From: Campylorhamphus procurvoides | Taxonomy: Eukaryota; Chordata; Aves; Passeriformes; Dendrocolaptidae | DNA: 64,000 nucleotides | Direction of reading: 5' to 3' | NCBI GenBank assembly: GCA_013396655.1 | Contig: WBMV01001859.1 | Coordinates: 1 to 64,000 of the forward strand | In this document: piece by piece, positions 46,620 to 55,500 of the stretch | How the letters are laid out: each line of letters opens with the position of its first letter | Numbering within the stretch: position 1 is the stretch's first letter | The notes under the pieces: generated by a model | Databases searched by the model: none | Told to the model about the DNA's origin: nothing | Seen by the model: only the letters and a program-made list of their open reading frames with translations | Program-made: the position numbers and the translations under genes

Positions 46620-47355
46620 ACTCAGCCTAAGCTTGTCTGTGACGTGAAAGAGCAGATTTTGCAGCTAAAGAATCAGGTACTGGAGAAAGGTGAACAGTAA
46701 TTCAGAGAAGCAGAGCAGAAAAAAATTATGTCATAAAATCATAAAATTGTTTTCCAGAGTAAGAAGTGGTAGGAGAAGCTGAACAGCTAAAATGAGTACT
46801 GCTAATCAGCAGAAGGTTTGAATGAGGCGTTGACTGAAATATCATCGTTGTCCTTCCTGTTGGTGAGGCCAGAATCCAAGAAGTACAGATCATGTGGCCT
46901 GCATTTCCTGGGACTTAAAACTGTAAGAAAGACAAGCTTCTTAAATCAGCCAATATCAAAAGTGTTCCAGAAGAGTTTTCTGGAGATACAGAAATAGGAG
47001 TAATTTATTACAAGGCAGGCATCTGATACCTTCTAATCTTTGCAAGGATTCCTCTACAGGATATTAATAGTTTGGGAATATTCTATTATTACATCAGTTA
47101 CCATATGATTTTGTTTTTTTGTGCAAATCCTGAAGCAGTTCCAAGGTTTTTCTGAATATGGTTACCAGATGAAAATCCTAAAATTTTTCCTGCAAACAAT
47201 TGCAAAAGCAAATCCAGCACTGACCAAAAAAAGGCAGCTGTTTTGCTCCAGAGATTCAGGAGCAATGTGGTGCTTGGGTTGATTGTATGCATTCTTGTGA
47301 TGGTATGCAGAAATAAAAATATAAATAAATCAAAAATAAATAAATAAAAAAAAAT
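46620..47355 (+). pseudogene. Possible decayed retrocopy of unknown parent gene
   Basis: One + strand frame shows protein-like pieces broken by stops: a heptad-patterned stretch (VKEQILQLKNQVLEKGEQ, stop, FREAEQKK) near 46645-46730, and about 60 open codons near 46805-46995 (ISSLSFLLVRPESKK, KVFQKSFLEIQK). An A-rich tract with AATAAA repeats at about 47310-47355 could be a poly(A) tail remnant. I do not recognise the parent. Chance frames in A-rich DNA are a fair alternative. Confidence 0.25.
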
Positions 47356-48016
47356 CAATTACTTCTGCCAAAATAAGTGGGAAAGGACAAATTGATAGAA
47401 CTTGGAAGATTAGGTCTTTTTCTTAGACAATGCTTTTCAAGAAGGATGAGTCAGATCTTTTCCCTAATAACTACAAGAATGCAGTGGATGGTAATGTAAA
47501 TTAAAAAAAAGAACTGGAAGGAAAGCAGGCTGCTTTCCTGTATAAGCAGAAAACATAGCAAACATGCAGCAGAACAGTCTGTTTCTTTCATCAAGAAATG
47601 GAAGCTAGCAGAATTGAAAAGACCTTACAAAATTGGTATTAAAAGACTAAAGTATTTGTATTAGGACATCAGTCTATGTCTTGTATAGATTTGAACTCAG
47701 TTCATGCGGTGTGTCTCTCAGGAAAGGAGCAAATAAAGTGTTTGGTCCAAACATGTACTTGGGGCTCTACTGAAATGGTTTGGAAATGTGAAGGCACATC
47801 AGCTGCTCAAGCCCTGTTCATGTTTTCGCCCATGTGAGTCCACCAAGAGTGGAAGTTCACTGCTATCCTGGGGCAAGAATTCTCTGGGGCAACTAGAAGA
47901 GGCAATGACTCTGTAACTTAGATGTCAATAGTGTTGCCACAATGGATTTTACTTTCTGCCTCTTTTTCTGTGGTTAAATAGTGCCCAGAAGGTCTCTAGT
48001 TCCTTTTTGATTAGTA

Positions 48017-48203
48017 GATTTCACAGAATCACAGTGTCACAGAAAGGATCAGGTTGGAATGGACCACAGTGAGTCATCTGGTTGAACCTTCCTGCTCAAG
48101 CAAGGTCATCCCAAAGGACAATGGCATGGGATTGAATCCAGATGACTCTTGAATATCTCCAGGGAGAGAGACTCCACAACCTCTCTGGGCAATCTGTTCC
48201 AGG
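48017..48203 (-). mobile_element. CR1 LINE 3' fragment, reverse orientation
   Basis: The + strand reads as the inverted CR1 end: CACAGAATCACAGTGTCACAG, then GGTTGGAATGGACCACAGTG, and on to CTCTCTGGGCAATCTGTTCC. About 190 bases remain. It is similar in layout to the start of the reverse CR1 at 24022, which suggests the same subfamily. The homology stops abruptly near 48203. Confidence 0.87.
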
Positions 48204-51115
48204 GCAAGAGATGTGATCCAGTGCGATTTGAAAGATGTTTTGGGGTGGATGAAGGTGAGATGGATGAGTCCTTCATATTGCCATGAGCATAAGGCAGTCA
48301 GGTACACTGCTATCCCTGAAAATGTACTCTTTTGCACTGGCATGAGAGTAGAACCTATGCAGACAAAACATCTTGGAGAGCTAGACTTCGGCAGCAAGGG
48401 AAGCAATAGTTCATTCTCTTTATTAGAAACCTAGCTGCCTTTGAGCCAAGGATTTCTTGGGAGCAGGAAGTAATGTGAAAATTCGAGGTTCTCTAAGGAT
48501 GCAAAATATGGAGGGTTCATTCCAAAACATGCACAAGTTCTGGTTTTTAGCTGTCAGCATGTATGGAATATGTAGGTAGTAGCTATAGATAGCTTTTTGA
48601 ACTTCATATTGCTGCTGGTTTACTACTGTATGTAAAGTTCAATGCAAATGTGTGGCCAAAAGACAACACAGAAAAATTTCAAGCACTTTTCAGCTCTAAT
48701 GGGCACTAAAATATGTTTAATGAAATGGCATGCACACAACAGCCTTTCAGTTTTGTTGCCCAGTTTAATATGCAGTCAACAGAAAAGTACAAATGAATAA
48801 ATGCTACTTCTCTAAAGCACAGAGAAACTCATTAACCTTTTCCTTTACTTAAGAAGTGAAAAGAAGTTTGATTTTAAAGGCAAGAAAGTGTACTCTTATG
48901 TCATGTGAGTACATAGATGTACACCAACAAAGTAATGGATATTTTACCGATATTAGACATAAACATTAGTCTAAATATTCTGGTGATGTTATATTTCACT
49001 GAGAAGTTACAAGCAATATGGCTAATACTAATACAGTTCTTAAGGCCAAATAACATACATACATCCCCAGCTACAGCAGGAGTTAAGCTAAAGGAGATTG
49101 CTGAAGTGAATGTCACTGAATCATCTAGTAACCTGCAGCAAATGCCAGTCTTGTTACACTGGACTGGTGAGGCTCTAAAAAAGTGAGTGCTTCCTGTGGA
49201 AAGTTCTTGGTACTTTCTTTTTTCATAGATCTCTGACGTATGTGAAATATACCCTCTGGCTCTTGACTCAGTGAGTATTTTCCTACATGGTTCACCATAC
49301 CAGGAAGATTGAACTTGTCTGGACCTGCTGCATTTAGCACTATAATTTAGCAATTTGACCAAAACACACTGTATTAATGAGGGGCCTGGTTTTGAAGGTG
49401 TTTGTTGCATCTAGATAAGGATTGCAAGCATAGGTATGGAGAAGTTGCTAAGATCATCTTGTACAGGTAAGCTTTAATATCAGTGCATCTACTTCTCTGA
49501 TGGAAGCAGTTTAATGGAAACCAGTAGCAAGCAGAGCTTCATTCTCCAGCCATGACCAGCCACCTCTCTTCATCAGCATCCTGGGGGAAAACTCAAATTG
49601 CCCATGAATTTCTTCAGTAGCTTTTTTTGATGGGAGAAAATAAAGCACAAATATCATGTTTGTTCAGACTTACAGCTGTAATACACAGCATCTGCTTTCA
49701 GCCTGATTGCAATGAGGGTAAAAAAACAGGAGTAGAAGGTATTTGACTTTACACCCTCCCTGTTACTTTCATTACCATACCAGAGAAATTATAAATGTAA
49801 ATTTTGGTGACAGTTGTTACTCTGGGGTTATATAACTGTCTAATATGAAAGACTTTCGTGGAAATTTGGAAACTCTATACCATGTTTTCCATGTGTGGTT
49901 GAGACATTTCTATGCATTTCTCTTTCTTTTTAGGGGAACAGACATTCTAGAAAGTTTTAGCTTGTGTTTGGTAAATGCAGGATTACTGAATGTAATACAG
50001 AAAGTACATAACGTAGCCGGTTCTTGCAACATGCAACTTTGGCAATTACAGGTTTCTTGCTTTCAAGTTCTGACCTATCTTGTATTGGTGTTTATTGAAT
50101 GGATCAGCAGCCATTCTCTGCAGCATACCATCATTGGGTATAGAGCCAGATTTGAAAAATGGGATTTGCAGTGGTATTCAGCATCAGCGATGAAGTTTCT
50201 ACCAATATAATACAGTGATCTGTGAACCTCCATTTCATGCTCTTATTTTAATGCATTAATTAAAATCTGAGACCACTATCTAACTGTGTCTATGAAGACA
50301 GAATACTGCTTTCACAGGGAGAAAAAAAGGGGAGGACTTTCTGAAAACTAAGGATAGGTTTCCAAGAGGGCTCATCTAACCTTTAAATATCTACAAATTC
50401 ATGTCAATATGTAACAGTTTCAGCTCTGGCTGCGGAGCAGTTTTAAAAATTTGACCTCATGTAGTTCTGAAAATAAAATGTTTCTACTTCATCAGTGTTA
50501 ACTTTCTCAGGAGCTTTTGCCACAGCTTGGTAACACATTTAATGCTGACGCTACTAAAAATGTGTGGGATCAAGTAAAGCTTTCTGAACTCTAAGCATTT
50601 TATTTCTCTATACTTAGATAGTCTCTATAGAATATAATTTTTTCCTCAGCCTTGAATGTGTTTGTCAGTTCTATTTCACAGTAGCACTGCACAGTCTTTT
50701 GAAAGGATGCTGTCTTACAGCAGAGAGATGCAGAGCATAGAGCTGCTAAAGATATGAGCCTCAAACTTCAGCTTACCAGTTTGACAAAAAAATCAGTTAG
50801 CAATTGAGTTCTACATCTCTAGTGCTTACAGGCTATAAGCTAGCATTTTGCTTACTTTCCCGTGCATTCTTCCTGTCACTGAAAAAGTCTGCCATTTTTT
50901 GCCTTAACGTGTATATTGGAAGTGACACAGGTAAGGCAGCTTTTTAAGTTAAAGTACCTCCCTAAGTTTCTAAATAAATATATCAAATAAATTTATAAAA
51001 ACAAATATATATACCCTTCACTGCAATTGTATTTATCAACTTCTGACAATTTTATATAATCTATATAAACATTTATATACTATATATATTTATATGTATA
51101 TCTTAAATATATATA

Positions 51116-51368
51116 TACACCTTAAAACAAAAGTTTTAAACACAAGGCAGATTTACTGGCCTGACATAACTCCATATATTAGATGTAATATAGACACTAA
51201 TAACAAATACATATAAAGAATCTATATATAAACATTAATCTAAACAAACATTCTTATTGCAAAAGAAACCTTTCAAAGAACTTGTGTCTTATTTATCACC
51301 ATATATGGGGTTTATATTAGGCAAGTAAATCTGCTTTGTGTTTAAAAATTTTGTTTTGTTTTAGGTGT
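51116..51368. repeat. Long imperfect inverted repeat (about 85-base arms)
   Basis: The left arm (about 51116-51199) is the reverse complement of the right arm (about 51281-51368) with scattered mismatches and small indels. The best core pairs TTTAAACACAAGGCAGATTTACT (given here as positions 51135-51157) with a matching AGTAAATCTGCTTTGTGTTTAA segment at 51324-51345. The loop is about 80 bases. There is no open frame and no nearby copy. It could be a hairpin-type MITE, an old palindrome, or the stem of a structured transcript. Confidence 0.7.
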
Positions 51369-52087
51369 TTGTATTTGCATATTTGGTGACAAAGAGCTGG
51401 ATTTTTTACTAATAGCAGTTAGTAATTGCTTTATGAAATTAGTTTTCTTCTATTACTGTTTTTCACTTTAATGAATGTTGTACAGTTTTAGCTGCCTCCT
51501 GCTGTGAGAGATCAGACTTGTATATAAATTTGTTGATCTGCATATAATCTTAAATAATCTGGCAAGTAAGCAATAATGAAAAGACTAAGTAAAAAATAAC
51601 TGTCAAATCTATGTAGCTAATATATGCATCTCACAGTTGTTTGGTTTTTGTTACTGCTAGTGTTCTGGCAAGCTGGAAAAATTAACATCTTGGAGGCTGC
51701 TGTCTTCTGTAGTGTTCAAGTAACATGACTTTCAAGCATTTTCTCATACTGTTTCATCATATTAGAAAGAGATGACATGTAAAGCTTTATATCTACCTAG
51801 TTCTCTTGCCCTATCACAAGACTGTCAGAAGGAAACTATAGGTGATGTCATTATACCCATTGACTTATATGAAATAATACAGACTCCTAAATTGCCTGGA
51901 TTGAGTTTTATACAGAATTAATTCACTACACATACATAAACAAGAGATGGGAGATAAAAGTGGGTTGTAAAAAATAGTTTTTGGACATTGATTTTAAAAT
52001 TGCTGGTAAGGAGAAGAGTTAGTGTGTAACAGGACATTAGTCAAATCGGTTTGTTCATTTTGTGACAGATTCTTGTACATCACATTC

Positions 52088-52124
52088 TAAGAAATAGTTT
52101 ATTTATTTATTTATTTGTTTATTA
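52088..52124 (-). repeat. TTTA tetranucleotide tract, read as overlapping AATAAA on the - strand
   Basis: The + strand carries tandem TTTA units with one TTTG. On the - strand, downstream of MLANA, this gives several overlapping AATAAA hexamers that might act as a backup polyadenylation site. Confidence 0.5.
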
Positions 52125-52287
52125 GAAGCAAGGGAGACTAAATGAGAAAGATGAAAATAAAGGTACCAGCACTTTTTACTGTGATTGATACTGAATACTA
52201 TATACTTACACTTGGTAGATCTATGAAGGATTCAAGGTGCCCAGAGCATAGAGCATTAATCTGACCACAAGAAATGAAAAACTTAAA

Positions 52288-52495
52288 CCAAAAGCACATT
52301 CAGATTTATTGGTGCATTTGAAGAACCAGTTTTGTAAACTAAGCGGTTTCAGCAACTGCTAATGAAAGCATGTGATTTTTTTCTTTGATTTTTTTTTCTA
52401 TGATTTAGCTTTCAGAAAGTTAAGCATGTACGGGAAATTAAGAGGGAGCATGAAGACATGGGATCAGTACATTTAGAGTCTGAGATTTCATGTTA
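52288..52495 (-). other. MLANA: MLANA 3' UTR (short form)
   Basis: The - strand sequence from the stop codon to the putative cleavage site follows a canonical AATAAA at 52305-52310. The signal is followed on the - strand by a T/G-rich run (TGTGCTTTTGGTTTAAG). Use of the TTTA tract near 52100 would give a longer form. Confidence 0.5.
52305..52310 (-). terminator. MLANA: Putative polyadenylation signal of MLANA
   Basis: AATAAA on the - strand, 186 bases after the MLANA stop codon, with a TG-rich downstream element. It is the first canonical hexamer I see in that direction. Confidence 0.5.
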
Positions 52496-52564
52496 TCATG
52501 GTGAATAAGGTGGTGGTGACTGATCTGCGGCAATTTTGTCATAAGCTGGTGGAGCATCAGGTAC
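52496..52564 (-). CDS. MLANA: MLANA last coding exon: proline-rich C terminus
   Basis: On the - strand, acceptor CCTTACCATAG precedes 22 codons and a TGA (complement of 52496-52498). The product is VPDAPPAYDKIAADQSPPPY followed by SP. Human MLANA ends with a nearly identical block. The exon starts in phase 0, matching the end of the previous exon. APPAY and PPPY are candidate WW-domain ligands. Confidence 0.95.
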   Translation of the reverse strand, partial: VPDAPPAYDKIAADQSPPPYSP

Positions 52565-55500
52565 CTATGGTAAGGAAAATAGGTGTGAAAGATCAAAAAA
52601 AACCCAATTGGAGTACTAGAAAATTACATTAAACATGCAGCAATCTATTTAGCAGCATATTAGATATGGTTCTATGACTTAAAATAGCTGATCTGATTCA
52701 TTATGTCTATTTTTTAAGGTTATTTTTTTACTAGTATGTTTTCTGGTTTTACATCAGATTCATTTTATTGCTATCGTTCATCCGAAGAGAGATGTATCAG
52801 TATTGTAAAGGCAGGAATTTATTATTTTTAAATATATAGGGGGTTTTGTATTGATAATTCAGATATATTTTGAAGCTTTTCTTTAAGAGTCTTGATGTAG
52901 GCATGCTGTCTTATTACTAGTGTTAGAAATTTGAGCAATTTTTTTACAATTGGTTATAAATTAGCCTATTTCCTATTCTAAAGCCATTTAAAAACACCTG
53001 TTACTTATACGTACTTATAATTTAATTTACTTTTTGACAGTTATAACTCTGAATGTTCATCTTTCCATACTGATGAGAAGAGCTTAAACCTTGAAATTTT
53101 ATAATGTTCCCTGACAATGCTTGTCAGAGTATAGTAATACTGGACACAGCCCATTTGTTTTTTGTCAGAATGGCAGAACACCTGCAGGGAGATGTTTGGG
53201 TTTTTTTCATTTTATGTCAGCATTCAGGTGTTAGATCATTCTGATAGATTGCATAATGATCACACTACTTTAAAATAAGTGAAAGAAAGAATTTTTAAAA
53301 GAAGAATTCTAAATGGGACATTTAAAAAACCTTTTTCACAGTAAAAATTGTTCCAAAATAGTGCTTTCTAACTTGATGTAGTGTCAGTGAAGACTCAGAT
53401 CTAGAGAGCACACCCCAAGGAAGAAATCATTAAGTGCCCATTTACCAATATTGTCTCACTATGTCTTACTATGTTTAAGTAAATGAGACCTTGAGTTGCA
53501 ACTTACCACAGAATTAAAGTTTCTGTACTCCTGCAGAGCCATTTTGCAGTCCCGTAGTGTTCCCTCACTTACCACGTTTCGTATTGTGTTCACACTAGAG
53601 CTTTTGCTCTGTGACAGATCATAAAGAAATACGGAGAAGATGAAACGAAGAAGAGAAGTTGGAGCAAATTATGTATCATTTAATATTTGACAGCATATTT
53701 ACATTATGTATTAGAATCTGGAATTAGGACCAGAAACAATGCAAGTGAGACAATTTGCCTGTCACTTTTTGCTGTCTCTGCTGAGACATATTCTCTCTCA
53801 TGTGTTATCCAATTACGTTGCCAGAAAAATGAGCATTGTATTTTTTAGGTGCAGTACTGCTGCAGGAACTGACATCTTCTTATGTATCCGAATGCTTCCT
53901 CATTTTTATCCCACCCTTTTCTTTCTTTAATCTCCAAACTTTTCCATATTCTAGCAGTTCTTTTGTACACATTTGGTACCAGTTTTCTCCTAGACAAGCC
54001 TAAGGAAAATGTGATTTTCAAAACGAAGAAGTAGCAATCTGCAATGAGAAGGAATTAACAAAGAGATTGTGCCTTTTGCCATTGTGTACAATGCAGGCGT
54101 TTGGTTTGATTGCTGAAGAGCTTTTTTGAGTATTACCTTAATTTTTGCAATGTTCCATTATGAAAGTTCAAGTTTTACGTATTTTGCCAGTTGATACTTA
54201 TATTGGATAGATAACTATATAGAGAACAGGACAAAGTTATGGGAAATAGCAAGGAAATGGATTTGCTGACTTAGATGAGAGGTATGCTGGGGTTTTTTTA
54301 ATCCCAAATAGTCATATATTTTTCAAAATATTAGGATAACTAAAAACTATTTACTGTAAAACAAAGATTGGAATAAAGCTTTGTACTGGTTCCAGCTGGG
54401 GTAGAGATCATCTTCTTCTTATCAGCTGGTATAGTGCTGTGTTTTGGATTCATTGAGAATAATGATTTGGTTGTTACTCAGTAGCTCTTAGTGTAAATCC
54501 AGGGGTTTTCAGCGTCTCACACTCTGACAGCAAGCAGGTGCACAAGAAACTGGGAGGCTGGAACACCTGACCTGTAGTGACCAAAGGGATGTTCCATGCC
54601 ACAGAACATCATGCCGAGTATATAAATGAGGGAGTTGACTGGGAGGGGCTGATCCCTGCTCAGGAATGAGATGGGCATCGGTCAGGGAGTGAACTGAGGA
54701 ACTGTATGGTGCATCACTTGTTCCTCTTGGGTTTTATTCCATTCTCTCTCTCTCTCACCTTTTCATTATTATGATTAGTAGTAGTAGTAGTAGATGATTA
54801 TATTTTGTTTCAATTATTGAACTGCTCCTGTCTTAAACCATGAAGTTTATCTTTTCTTTCCAATTCTCCTCCCCACTGGGGTGGCAAGGGGAAGTAAGAA
54901 AGTAAGTACCTTTCTTAATATATTTTCTTAGAAGACACAAAGTTGAATATTTTAGTAATAATAGTGTTAATAGTTTTAATAGTGTTTAGAAAACAAACTC
55001 AAGTCTGCCCTGCTCTTTTTTGTAACTCTTAAAACTGCAAGTCAAGTTCTATACAAATAAATCATGCGTCACCCATATGTGAATTTATTAACTACTTGTA
55101 GCAGTTATTTTTTCTTCTCTCCTTCCTAGATTTACTCTAAATATATCTGTCTTTACTTAGGGGTAACTCTTATGAGTAGTAAATATGTTACTTTTATTTA
55201 AATGAAAGGACACTGAACGCATCTTGGTTTTGTGTAAATATTAAATATAATGCTTCCTACAGATAAACTTTTCCATTGATGTGTTGTGTAAAGCTGGGCA
55301 GCTGGCTTTATGTTCCTTTGCTTCTGCATCCTCTTACCCCATTGTCTGACTTGCAAGTTCTTTAGGGCAAGTTGTGTTTCATATTGTGTTGTTTTGCCAG
55401 TGACGTGTCAGTGTATAAATTGGCTGAGATAATGATGTCCTGTTACAGATTCAATGTTTTCTGCATTCATGTCATGCAAATAAAGGTAATACATTGTCAA

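Larger units (their letters stand above)
40966..52290. other. Intergenic region between convergent BRD10 and MLANA
   Basis: About 11.3 kb separate the two 3' ends. I find a TA/TATG microsatellite (41014-41068), a CR1 fragment (about 48017-48203), a possible retrocopy remnant (about 46620-47355), and a large inverted repeat (51116-51368). Open frames such as 48901-49410 (-) and 49845-50210 (+) have no recognised homology or gene structure and are not called. Everything else is AT-rich DNA with no features that I can name. Confidence 0.65.
54380..54900 (+). mobile_element. Avian endogenous retrovirus solo LTR, + orientation
   Basis: The sequence matches in layout an LTR type widespread in birds. 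It starts TACTGGTTCCAGCTGGGGTA, then GCTGGTATAGTGCTGTG, GGTGCACAAGAAACTGGGAG and an ATTCCATGCCACA-type block before a TATA box (TATAAA, 54621-54626). It continues with GGCATCGGTCAGGGAGTGA, GTGCATCACTTG, a pyrimidine run, ATTATTATGATTAGTAG repeats, and ends in CTCCTCCCCACTGGGG. No internal viral genes flank it. The order of TATA box and downstream part gives the + orientation. The family name was not determined. Confidence 0.8.

Noticed and set aside
48204..48448. Protein-like + strand text after the CR1 fragment (YTAIPENVLFCTGMRVEP...)
   Set aside because: Only about 75 codons, no identified parent, and a similar number of open codons exists on the other strand. Not enough to call a pseudogene.
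48901..49410. 169-codon - strand open frame in the intergenic region
   Set aside because: No recognised domain, no splice context and no start or polyadenylation signal that fits; a + strand frame overlaps it. Its length is within chance for this much AT-rich DNA, though it is the longest of the unexplained ones.
49845..50210. 121-codon + strand open frame
   Set aside because: Hydrophobic T-rich translation without recognisable motifs, homology or gene signals.
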